The notes under the pieces: model-generated
Told to the model about the DNA's origin: nothing
Databases searched by the model: none
What the model saw: the letters and a program-made list of their open reading frames with translations, nothing else
Shown here: positions 1 through 6,979 of the stretch, one piece after another
Position numbering within the stretch: the stretch's first letter is position 1
Layout: the number at the start of each line of letters is the position of its first letter
From: Hymenobacter siberiensis
GTDB taxonomy: Bacteria; Bacteroidota; Bacteroidia; Cytophagales; Hymenobacteraceae
DNA: 64,000 bases
Direction of reading: 5' to 3'
NCBI RefSeq assembly: GCF_018967845.1
Contig: NZ_JAHLZZ010000001.1
Coordinates: forward strand, 1,426,001-1,490,000
Made by a program: the position numbers and the translations under genes

Positions 1-206
1 AAGGAGAAGCTGCGGCCGGAGGACTTTCTGGCGGCGGCGCAGCGGGCTGGCGTAGATGAGAAGGTGATGACGGGGTATTTAGCCGGTTTGTCCGCGTCCG
101 GCCGGCCTGGGAGAAGCTGCTGGCGGAAAGCTTTCTAACGCCCGAGCTGAAGGAGGGCTACCTGGCGCTGCTGCATCGTAAATTCAAGCAGTTGGGGCTG
201 ACGTAG
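1..206 (+). pseudogene. HipA-like toxin kinase, C-terminal fragment with frameshift
   Basis: The window opens inside a gene. Frame 1 reads KLRPEDFLAAAQRAGVDEK up to about base 80. From about base 84 the homologous reading continues in frame 3 (RFVRVRPAWEKLLAESFL, then TPELKEGYLALLHRKFKQLG) to the TAG at 204-206. The pattern of a helical segment, then W-x2-L-x3-SFL, then a short terminal helix ending in LG resembles the C-terminus of HipA family serine/threonine kinases (toxin of type II toxin-antitoxin modules). Frame 1 itself runs into a stop after the shift, so either the gene is broken or there is a one-base error near base 80-84. The kinase core and any HipB-like antitoxin would lie left of the window. 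The family call rests on a short fragment. Confidence 0.45.
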
Positions 207-374
207 GTGGTGGGGTGGAGAAATATGATATTTTAGTGAATTGTATTTATCAAGGACCGGAGCGGGCACACAAAACCGGGATACAACCTGATTTCGGGAC
301 ATAAACCGGGACAAATTCGACCTAAAAACCGCGTTTTTGACTGCATTAGGGCATATGGCGCACCCAGGAGGGAG

Positions 375-430
375 CAAAGAAAAGGCCCGCTAACAAACTG
401 GTTACAGTTTGTTAGCGGGCCTTTTCTTTG
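375..430. terminator. Perfect 26-bp hairpin, probable bidirectional terminator
   Basis: Two 26-base arms (375-400 and 405-430) are exactly complementary around a GTTA loop. The arms start with CAAAGAAAAGGCCCGC and end with its complement, so the T-rich outer part gives a U-tract in both directions. It sits about 170 bases after the HipA-like fragment. Confidence 0.65.
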
Positions 431-555
431 CTCAGGTCACACCTACTGACTTCACGCCAAACCCGGGCCTGTGAAGGCGATGCCGAGGCGTATATACCCC
501 ATAATTATGTGTGGAATTCCAGACCGGAAAACGCACTGTTACTTCTTGGGCCTAT

Positions 556-644
556 GGAGTTGGTTAGAAAGTCCCCGAACGGTCATGCAGAGCGCAGCGA
601 AGCATGACCGTTTGAGTACCTTTTGTGACTTTCTAAACAGCTTC
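556..644 (-). repeat. Palindromic element, A type, copy 1 (inverted orientation)
   Basis: The element begins GGAGTTGGTTAGAAAGTC and ends GACTTTCTAAACAGCTTC, with a core containing CGAACGGTCATGC and its complement. The two ends are distinguishable (GGAGTT versus GAAGCT side), and compared with copies at 2110, 12320 and 21285 this one lies in the opposite orientation. The left terminus has a base change (GGTTAG for GTTTAG). Confidence 0.7.
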
Positions 645-767
645 TATACATCTAGCCAAATGGGCGCGCCAGGTTTGACATCAATTCAGGTGTCTGAGGT
701 TGGCAACACCGCACCGCCGGCCCCGCCCGCACAACCGTAAGGCCGGGGAGGCAGTAAACCGGGACAT

Positions 768-2105
768 ATGAATAAACTGAAAGCCTTGTGGCTGAAGCTG
801 GATTCCAGCCTCTGGTTTGTGCCGACGATGATGGTCGTGGCCTCGCTGTTTGCCGCGTACTGGCTGGTAGTGTTCGACGTGTACATCGGGGCGAAGTGGA
901 CGGCGCGGTTTCCGCTGCTGTTTGGGGCGGGGGCCGATGGCGCGCGCGGCATGCTTGCGGCCATTGCCGGCTCCATGATTACGGTGGCGGGCCTCACCTT
1001 CTCGCTCACGCTGGCCACGCTGGCGCAGGTGGCCAGCCAGTACACCTCGCGCCTGCTGCACAATTTCATGCGCGACCGTACCAACCAAGTGGTAATGGGC
1101 TTTTTTGTAAGTATTTTCGTGTACTGTCTGGTGGTGCTGCGCACCATTCGTGGGGGCGACGAAGGTTCGTTTGTGCCGCCCCTGGCCGTGGCCTTCGGGC
1201 TGGTGCTGGCCTTGGTGAGCATCGGCATGCTGATTTTCTTTATCCATCATATTGCCACCTCCATTCAGGCGGCCAACATTGTGGCGGGCGTGGCGGCCGA
1301 AACGGAGAAGCTGCTCGACAAGGTGTTTCCGGCCCGGCTGGGTGAGCCCGCCACCCCCACCGAGCGTGCCGACCTGGCCGCCGGCCCGGACCTGCGCTGG
1401 CAGCTGGTGCCGGCCCCGGTCACGGGCTACATTCAGGGCGTGGATTATGATGCGCTGCTGGCTTTTGCCGAGCAGGCCAATGTGGTGGTGCGCATGGAGC
1501 AGGCCATTGGCAGCTTTATTGTGAAGGGCGCGCCGCTGGTAGCGGTAGCCAGCCCCGACGGCCACACCCTGCCCCCGGCCGATGAGCTCGCCGACCGCCT
1601 GGACGACAGCTACCGCTTCGGCGACCAGCGCACCCTCGACCAAGACGTGGGCTTCGGCCTGCGACAGCTGGTGGATATTGCCATGAAAGCCCTTTCCCCG
1701 GGCATCAACGATACCACCACGGCAGTGATGTGCGTGGACCGGCTGGGTGCGCTGCTGCGGCTGCTGGCCAATCGGCAGCTCGCCAGCCCGCTGCGGGCGG
1801 CGGAAGGGCAGGTGCGCGTGCTAACCACGGGGCCCGACTTTGCCGGTTACCTGGGCACGGCTTTCGACCAGATTCGCACCAACGCGGCGAACGCGTTGGC
1901 TATTTACCTGCGCCAGCTGGTGGCGCTGCGCACCATCGCGGCCGAATGCCACGCAACGGCCAGCCGTGCTGCCCTGCGCCAGCAGGCCGACCTCATACTG
2001 GCAGCGGCCGAAGCCACCCTCACCACCAGCTACGACCTTGACCAGGTACGGGCCGACTACCGGGAGCTACGCGACGATTTAATGGGGTTGTCGGCGGCTG
2101 TTTAG
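768..2105 (+). CDS. DUF2254 family membrane protein
   Basis: A 445-residue protein matching the DUF2254 pattern. Four hydrophobic segments are visible at about residues 17-36, 62-84, 107-126 and 137-160, with a conserved-looking stretch between the second and third (GSMITVAGLTFSLTLATLAQ, then ASQYTSRLL). A long soluble C-terminal part (residues about 165-445) follows and is probably cytoplasmic. The function of the family is not known; members are often near transport or stress genes. The ATG at 768 directly precedes MNKLKALWLK and is the first ATG before the first membrane segment. The gene stands alone: a palindromic element follows its stop and the two-component system begins 129 bases later. 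Family assignment is firm and role unknown. Confidence 0.8.
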   Translation: MNKLKALWLKLDSSLWFVPTMMVVASLFAAYWLVVFDVYIGAKWTARFPLLFGAGADGARGMLAAIAGSMITVAGLTFSLTLATLAQVASQYTSRLLHNFMRDRTNQVVMGFFVSIFVYCLVVLRTIRGGDEGSFVPPLAVAFGLVLALVSIGMLIFFIHHIATSIQAANIVAGVAAETEKLLDKVFPARLGEPATPTERADLAAGPDLRWQLVPAPVTGYIQGVDYDALLAFAEQANVVVRMEQAIGSFIVKGAPLVAVASPDGHTLPPADELADRLDDSYRFGDQRTLDQDVGFGLRQLVDIAMKALSPGINDTTTAVMCVDRLGALLRLLANRQLASPLRAAEGQVRVLTTGPDFAGYLGTAFDQIRTNAANALAIYLRQLVALRTIAAECHATASRAALRQQADLILAAAEATLTTSYDLDQVRADYRELRDDLMGLSAAV

Positions 2106-2109
2106 TAGC

Positions 2110-2188
2110 GAAGCTGTTTAGAAAGTCCCCGAACGGTCATGCAGAGCGCAGCGAAGCATGACCGTTCGGGGACTTTCTAAACAACTCC
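2110..2188 (+). repeat. Palindromic element, A type, copy 2
   Basis: Starts GAAGCTGTTTAGAAAGTC and ends GACTTTCTAAACAACTCC; the arms are almost fully complementary around GCAGAGCGCAGCGAAGC. It begins only four bases after the stop of the DUF2254 gene, so as RNA it could also act as a strong 3' hairpin. Confidence 0.75.
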
Positions 2189-2234
2189 ACCATGACGTTC
2201 CGACCTTTCGCTCTTCAGCATATTTTTCTTTGCC

Positions 2235-2915
2235 ATGAAACTACTACTCGTTGAGGATGAGCCCAAGCTCGCCACGTTTGTCAGCAAAGGCTTTCGGCAC
2301 GAAGGCTACGAGCTGGATGTGGCCTACGACGGCCAGATGGGGCTCTCGATGGTGCGGCAGCAGCCCTACGACCTGGTGATTCTGGACGTGAACCTGCCCC
2401 ACATCAACGGCTTTGAGCTGTGCCGGCTCATCCGGGCCGACTACCCGCGCCTGCCGGTGCTCCTGCTCACGGCCCTAGATAGCCTCGACGACAAGGTGAC
2501 TGGCTTCGAGGCCGGGGCCGACGACTACCTCGTCAAGCCCTTCGAGTTCAAGGAATTGCTACTGCGTGCGCGGGTGCTCACCCGGCGCGGCACCGAGGCC
2601 ACCGCCGTGAAGCAGGTGCTGCGCCTGGCCGATTTGGAGCTAAACCTCGACACCAAGGCCGTGACCCGCGCCGGCCAGCGCATCGAGCTCACCACCAAGG
2701 AATATGGCCTGCTCGAGTACCTGTTGCTGAACCGCAACCGGGTGATTTCGCGGGTCGATATTGCCGAGAAAGTCTGGGATTTGAACTTCGATACCAATAC
2801 CAATATCATCGACGTGTATGTGAGCCACCTGCGCAAGAAGATGGACAAGGGGTTCGGTATGAAGTTGATTCATACCGTGGTGGGCATGGGCTACGTGGCT
2901 CGGGAGGGTGGGTAA
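2235..2915 (+). CDS. OmpR/PhoB-type response regulator
   Basis: A 226-residue DNA-binding response regulator. The receiver domain (about 1-118) shows the acidic pocket E7-D8, the phospho-acceptor D51 in LVILDVNLP, T79 in LLLTALD and K101 in DYLVKPF. The C-terminal winged-helix output domain (about 128-224) contains ELTTKEYGLLEYLLLNRNRV and the recognition-helix region ending in DVYVSHLRKKMD. It should bind DNA as a dimer when phosphorylated by the kinase encoded downstream, which starts 69 bases after its stop. The target genes are not shown by sequence; the nearest candidates are the small Cys-rich protein and the RND efflux genes that follow on the same strand, a layout seen in metal- or drug-responsive CusRS/BaeSR-like systems. 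Confidence 0.92.
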   Translation: MKLLLVEDEPKLATFVSKGFRHEGYELDVAYDGQMGLSMVRQQPYDLVILDVNLPHINGFELCRLIRADYPRLPVLLLTALDSLDDKVTGFEAGADDYLVKPFEFKELLLRARVLTRRGTEATAVKQVLRLADLELNLDTKAVTRAGQRIELTTKEYGLLEYLLLNRNRVISRVDIAEKVWDLNFDTNTNIIDVYVSHLRKKMDKGFGMKLIHTVVGMGYVAREGG

Positions 2916-2917
2916 AG

Positions 2918-2978
2918 TAGCGCGGACTTTTAGTCCGCGAGTTGAATAATAATACTCACGGACTAAAAGTCCGCGCTA
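2918..2978. repeat. Inverted repeat between response regulator and kinase genes
   Basis: Two 20-base arms (2918-2937 TAGCGCGGACTTTTAGTCCG and its exact complement at 2959-2978) separated by 21 bases. Each arm is itself nearly palindromic (CGGACTTTTAGTCCG). It lies between two genes expected to be co-transcribed, so it may attenuate or stabilise the mRNA. Confidence 0.75.
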
Positions 2979-2984
2979 CAATTC

Positions 2985-4361
2985 ATGCTGATTCGCAACA
3001 AGTTGATTCTGCGCTTTACGCTGCTCGTGCTGGCCATTCAGCTCGGGTTTTCGGCGTTTGTGTACTACTTCCACGCGGCGGCGCGGGAGCAGCGCTTCAC
3101 GCGGCGGCTGGCGGGCAAGGCAATTATGACGGCCCGCCTGCACCTGCGCACTGCGCCCGCCGACTCGGCCGGGGCCGTGCGCCGCACCTTTAGCCGCAGC
3201 GACTTGCTCACCATCGAGCAGGAGGAAATCAGCATTTACGCGCCGGATAACCGGCTGATTTACGTGAGCGCCGACACCGTGCCGCAGCAGGCTAACCAGA
3301 GCCAATTGCCACGCTTGGCCACTGGCGCACCGCTGGTGCGCTTCCGCGCCGGGCCACTCGATGCGGTGGGTTTCAATTACGGACCGGCGGGGCAGCCCTA
3401 CCGGCTGTTTGCGGCCGGCTACGACGAGCTGGGCTGGGCCCAGCTAGCCAGTCTGCGGCTGATTTTGCTGGCCGGCAACGTGGGGGCGCTGGTGCTTATC
3501 ATTCTGGCCGGCTGGTACTTCGCCGACGAGTCGCTGAAACCCATTGCCCGGGTGGTGAAGCAGGTGAAAAAAATAACCGCCCGCGAGCTGAGCCGCCGCG
3601 TGGATGAAGGCAACGGTACCGACGAAATCGCGCAACTGGCCATTACCTTCAACCAGATGCTGGGCGGACTGGAACAGGCTTTCGAGGCCCAGCGCAGCTT
3701 CGTGAGCCACGCCTCGCACGAGTTGCGCACGCCCCTCACCGTGGCCCTGGGCACCCTGCAAACCGCCCTGGCCTACGATGAAACTCTGCCCGACGCCCAG
3801 GAAAGTATGGCCTCGGCCGTAGAAGATTTGCGCCAGCTGATGGGCATCACCAACGGCCTGCTGGCCCTGGCCCAGGCCGGCGAGATGGGCGGCCGCCGTG
3901 AACCCGTGCGCCTCGACGAGTGCCTGACCCAGGCCGTGGCCCAGTGCCAGGCCCGCCACCCCGGCCGGCTGGTGCAGGTGGCTTTCGGCGATGTGCCCGA
4001 CCAACTGGATACGCCCTTTGCCGTGGCCGGCAATGCTCAGCTCCTCACCACGGCCCTGCTCAACCTGCTCGACAACGCCTGCAAATACTCGGCCGCTGAG
4101 GTGCGCGCCACCCTGGGCTACGCCAACCCCGAAACCGTGCAGGTAGCCGTGGCCGATACCGGCATCGGCATTGCCCCCTCTGATTTGGCGCGGGTGTTCG
4201 AGCCGCTGTACCGAGCCGAAAACGGCCGCCAGCAGCCTGGCTACGGCATCGGCTTGGCCGTGACGCAGAAGATTGCGCAGCGCCACGGCGGCACGCTGGT
4301 GCTGGCCTCGGAGCCGGGGCAGGGTACCACGGCCACGCTGCGCCTGCCGGTGGTGGGGTAG
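2985..4361 (+). CDS. Sensor histidine kinase
   Basis: A 458-residue membrane kinase partnered with the upstream regulator. A first membrane segment lies at about residues 8-29, followed by a periplasmic sensor region of about 120 residues and a second membrane segment at about 153-178. A HAMP-like linker follows (about 180-235), then the dimerisation domain with phospho-acceptor H245 in SHASHELRTPL. The ATP-binding domain has the N-box NLLDNACKYS (about 358), G1 box DTGIGIA (about 390) and G2 box GYGIGLAV (about 420). All kinase boxes are intact. The signal is not deducible from the periplasmic part. The stop is followed at once by a 55-bp perfect inverted repeat. Confidence 0.92.
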   Translation: MLIRNKLILRFTLLVLAIQLGFSAFVYYFHAAAREQRFTRRLAGKAIMTARLHLRTAPADSAGAVRRTFSRSDLLTIEQEEISIYAPDNRLIYVSADTVPQQANQSQLPRLATGAPLVRFRAGPLDAVGFNYGPAGQPYRLFAAGYDELGWAQLASLRLILLAGNVGALVLIILAGWYFADESLKPIARVVKQVKKITARELSRRVDEGNGTDEIAQLAITFNQMLGGLEQAFEAQRSFVSHASHELRTPLTVALGTLQTALAYDETLPDAQESMASAVEDLRQLMGITNGLLALAQAGEMGGRREPVRLDECLTQAVAQCQARHPGRLVQVAFGDVPDQLDTPFAVAGNAQLLTTALLNLLDNACKYSAAEVRATLGYANPETVQVAVADTGIGIAPSDLARVFEPLYRAENGRQQPGYGIGLAVTQKIAQRHGGTLVLASEPGQGTTATLRLPVVG

Positions 4362-4369
4362 GAAGTAAC

Positions 4370-4525
4370 GGAAAACGACTGTCATCCTGAGCATTCTGCG
4401 ATTAAAGCAGAGACGAAGGACCTTATCATGCTGGAACGGCTTGCAGTAATTCTGTCGGCGCGGACGTGAGAAGGTCCTTCGTCTCTGCTTTAATCGCAGA
4501 ATGCTCAGGATGACAGTCGTTTTCC
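4370..4525. repeat. Perfect 55-bp inverted repeat with 46-base loop
   Basis: Arms 4370-4424 and 4471-4525 are exactly complementary over 55 bases, beginning GGAAAACGACTGTCATCC. It starts nine bases after the kinase stop. The element has no coding content. The inner motif GTCATCCTGAGC reappears, degenerate, in a small hairpin at 33726-33753. Confidence 0.8.
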
Positions 4526-4615
4526 GCGCACATTTTAATGTTTTTTAATCTCGCATTCAGGCCAGGTTAATACCGGTTGGGGTCCTTTGTAGCCAACACT
4601 GCCACTGGCTTTGCT

Positions 4616-4846
4616 ATGAAGAGAACCGCTCAAACCCGTCCGCGCATGCTGCTCTACCTGTTGGTGGGGGCCCTGGTGCTGTCGACGGCGTTCAACTTTT
4701 ACTGTTTGCTGCGGCTCGAAACTCATGCCTTTGACCAGGAGCTGGAGGCCCAGCTGCGTGTGCCCACTGCCTTGCTGCTGCCGCCCGATTCGCTGCGGCA
4801 GCCCGCCGCCGCACCGGCCGATTCGCTACTGGCCGTCCGTCCCTGA
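4616..4846 (+). CDS. Small single-pass membrane protein, unknown function
   Basis: A 76-residue product if the ATG at 4616 is used (MKRTAQTRPRMLLYLLVGAL). An in-frame ATG at 4577 would add 13 unremarkable residues. One hydrophobic segment (about residues 11-31) follows a positively charged start, so the C-terminal 45 residues, rich in Ala, Pro and Leu, are probably periplasmic. No family is recognised. It lies between the kinase and the Cys-rich helical protein on the same strand, 33 bases before the latter, which suggests one transcript. It could be an accessory of the sensor or efflux system, but nothing in the sequence proves that. Confidence 0.5.
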   Translation: MKRTAQTRPRMLLYLLVGALVLSTAFNFYCLLRLETHAFDQELEAQLRVPTALLLPPDSLRQPAAAPADSLLAVRP

Positions 4847-4879
4847 TACCTCACGCTATTCTTAACCCCGCCCAACACC

Positions 4880-5245
4880 ATGTTTCCTCCTTCCTATTCG
4901 ACTGCTCCGGCACATGCCGAAATGCTGCCCCGCCAGCAGGTGCTGCTCGATGCCCTCTTTACCTGCGCCACGGCCTGCAACGAGTTCATTGCCTACAGCT
5001 GGAATGAGCCCAACCTCCCGAGCCGGGCGCGCAGCATGCGCCTGGGCCGCGACTGCGCCGACCTGTGCCAGCTGGCCGGCGTGTTCGTGGCGCGCGGCTC
5101 CGAGCACTTCCGCTACATCCTGCGCGAGTGCGCTGAGCTGTGCCGCGCTTGCGCCGACGAAACCACCCAGCATCCCGGCGACTTCAGCCGCCGCTGCACC
5201 GATGCCTGCCGCATGGCCGAAGACGCCTGCCGCACCAGCTACTAG
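4880..5245 (+). CDS. Cys-rich four-helix-bundle copper-binding protein (Csp/DUF326-like)
   Basis: A 121-residue soluble protein with ten cysteines arranged as helical CxxxC pairs: CATAC, CADLC, CAELC followed by RAC, CTDAC and EDAC. This spacing is typical of the four-helix-bundle copper-binding family (DUF326), whose characterised members (Csp) store many Cu(I) ions on Cys residues lining the bundle. No signal peptide is evident, so it is probably cytosolic. It sits between a two-component system and an RND efflux operon, which fits metal handling, although the RND pump looks like the hydrophobic-compound (HAE1) type rather than the Cu/Ag (HME) type. The family call is confident; copper binding in this organism is inferred. 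Confidence 0.8.
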   Translation: MFPPSYSTAPAHAEMLPRQQVLLDALFTCATACNEFIAYSWNEPNLPSRARSMRLGRDCADLCQLAGVFVARGSEHFRYILRECAELCRACADETTQHPGDFSRRCTDACRMAEDACRTSY

Positions 5246-5299
5246 CGCTTCATTTCTACTCCCTTCTCCTTTCTCATTCATCCTTTTTCCGCCGTTGCC

Positions 5300-5596
5300 A
5301 TGACGACCACCAGCTTCTCCGCCCTTTCGCCCGCCGCCCAGTGGCAGGCCGTTATCCAACTGCGCTGCGACATGGTGCGCCGTCTGGGCCGTTCGGCGGC
5401 TTCGCTTTCGTGGTGGCACCGCGCCATTCTGGCCGCCGACCCGGTGGTGGAATGGTCGGCCGACCAGCACACGGCCGTTGTGCACCAGGGCCAGGTGCTG
5501 CTCGATTTCATGGCCCGCTGCTACTTGGTCACGCCCCGTGCCTCGGCCGTCCGGCCCGATGCCGTGGATGAGGAGCTGCTGGCCCTGCTGCCCTGA
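5300..5596 (+). CDS. Hypothetical protein, 98 residues
   Basis: A short acidic, largely helical protein (MTTTSFSALSPAAQWQAV...) with no signal peptide or membrane segment. It is rich in Trp and Ala, with SWWHRAILAADP at about residues 37-48. No family is recognised. The evidence for it being real is its position: on the plus strand 54 bases after the Cys-rich protein and 75 bases before the efflux adaptor, with codon usage like its neighbours (strong G/C at third positions). It may belong to the same transcript as the four-helix protein. Confidence 0.5.
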   Translation: MTTTSFSALSPAAQWQAVIQLRCDMVRRLGRSAASLSWWHRAILAADPVVEWSADQHTAVVHQGQVLLDFMARCYLVTPRASAVRPDAVDEELLALLP

Positions 5597-5671
5597 GTAC
5601 GAGTATATCGATTCTTCCATCTATTTTGATGTAATGATACCCAAGCGTCTAAATTTTTCGTTATTCCCTCT

Positions 5672-6829
5672 ATGTCTGTACCATTGCCCAGCTTATTCCG
5701 CCACTGCCTTGTTTTACTGCTGCCCGTGCTGGGCGGGGCCGCTCTCACCGGCTGCGGCAGTGGGGAAGGCAACACGCCCACTAAAGACGACCAGCCGCTG
5801 GAGTTGCCCGTGGTGCGCCTCGTAGCCCACGATACCGTGCTTACCCGCGAATACGTGGCCGAGATTCAGGCCGAACGCAACGTGGAGCTGCGAGCACGGG
5901 TGAAGGGCTACATCGAAAAAATCTTTGTTGATGAAGGCCACGTGGTGAAGAAGGGCCAGCCCCTGTTCCAGATTTCGGCCGCCGAATACCGCACCAAGCT
6001 GGCCCGCCTGCACGCGGGCCTGAGCAATGCCATTGCCCAGGCCCGCGTGGCAGCCCTGCAGCTGGACCGCGTGAAGATGCTCACCGCCAAAAACGTCATT
6101 ACCGCCTCGGAGCTCGACGTGGCCCGCGCCCAGCTGAATGCCGCCGAAGCCAACGTGGCCCAGGCCCGCTCGGCCGAAAGCAATGCCGCCCTCATGCTCA
6201 GCTACACGCTGGTACGCGCCCCCTTCGACGGGGTGGTAAACCGCGAGCTGCTGAAAGTAGGCAGCCTCGTGGACGATGGCACGCTGCTCACGACGGTATC
6301 GGACGCGAGCGAGGTATTCGCCTACTTCAACGTGTCGGAAGCCGATTACCTGGAGTTCATCAAAACCCGCGCCCAGGACTCGGCCCGCAGCACGAATATG
6401 GTGCGGCTGGTGCTGGCCGACGGCTCCCTCTACTCGCCCCCCGGCAAGATTGAAACCGTGGAAAGTGAGTTCGAGTCTAACACCGGCGCCATTGCCTTCC
6501 GGGCCCGTTTCGGTAATCCGAAGCGCATTCTCAAGCACGGCGCGACCGGCAAGGTGCGCCTGGCCAACACCGTATCCGATGCCGTGCTGGTGCCGCAGAA
6601 AGCGGTGTTTGAGCAGCAGGATAAATACTACGTATATGTGCTGGATGCCAAGGGCATCGTGCATCAGCAGAGCTTCCTGCCCAAAAGCCGCCTGGCGGCC
6701 TACTATGTGGTGAAATCCGGGCTGAAGCCGGGTGAGCAGGTGGTGTGCGAAGGCATCCAGGACCTGCGCGACGGCACCCACATTGCCGGGCGTGCGGTGA
6801 CGCTGAAGAGCGTGGCGGCGAACGAGTAA
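5672..6829 (+). CDS. RND efflux periplasmic adaptor (membrane fusion protein)
   Basis: A 385-residue AcrA/MexA-type adaptor. The N-terminus is a lipoprotein signal with lipobox LTGC (Cys28), so it is anchored in the periplasmic face of the inner membrane. The split lipoyl domain (about 60-95 and 165-200, with VDEGHVVKKGQPLFQI and LVRAPFDGVVN) flanks an alpha-helical hairpin (about 95-165, AQARVAALQLDRVKML...). A beta-barrel and membrane-proximal domain complete it to residue 385. It bridges the inner-membrane pump to the outer-membrane channel, both encoded directly downstream. It is separated from the pump gene by a palindromic element but should be co-expressed. Confidence 0.92.
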   Translation: MSVPLPSLFRHCLVLLLPVLGGAALTGCGSGEGNTPTKDDQPLELPVVRLVAHDTVLTREYVAEIQAERNVELRARVKGYIEKIFVDEGHVVKKGQPLFQISAAEYRTKLARLHAGLSNAIAQARVAALQLDRVKMLTAKNVITASELDVARAQLNAAEANVAQARSAESNAALMLSYTLVRAPFDGVVNRELLKVGSLVDDGTLLTTVSDASEVFAYFNVSEADYLEFIKTRAQDSARSTNMVRLVLADGSLYSPPGKIETVESEFESNTGAIAFRARFGNPKRILKHGATGKVRLANTVSDAVLVPQKAVFEQQDKYYVYVLDAKGIVHQQSFLPKSRLAAYYVVKSGLKPGEQVVCEGIQDLRDGTHIAGRAVTLKSVAANE

Positions 6830-6850
6830 ACGCTTCGCATCGCCCTAAAA

Positions 6851-6961
6851 GAACGTCATGCTGAGCGCAGTCGAAGCATCTCGCGTGCTACCACTAATCC
6901 ATTTCTCACGATTGAATTACTACCCTATGCGAGATGCTTCGCCGCGCTCTGCATGACGGTC
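6851..6961. repeat. Palindromic element, C type, copy 1
   Basis: Imperfect inverted repeat: GAACGTCATGCTGAGCGCAG... GAAGCATCTCGC on the left and GCGAGATGCTTCG...CTGCATGACGGTC on the right, around an AT-richer loop. A second, better conserved copy lies at 42771-42872. It separates the adaptor and pump genes. Confidence 0.7.
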
Positions 6962-6979
6962 TGATAAAATCCCGATTCT

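Larger units (their letters stand above)
207..767. other. Intergenic region with hairpin and palindromic element
   Basis: No convincing gene is seen between the HipA-like fragment and the DUF2254 gene. The stretch contains a perfect 26-bp hairpin (375-430) and one copy of a palindromic element (556-644). Open frames here, such as 135-377 (-) and 471-740 (+), run through those repeats and resemble no protein family I know. Confidence 0.6.

Noticed and set aside
471..740. Possible 89-residue protein before the DUF2254 gene
   Set aside because: It is mostly the translation of a palindromic element (556-644) and resembles no protein family I know.
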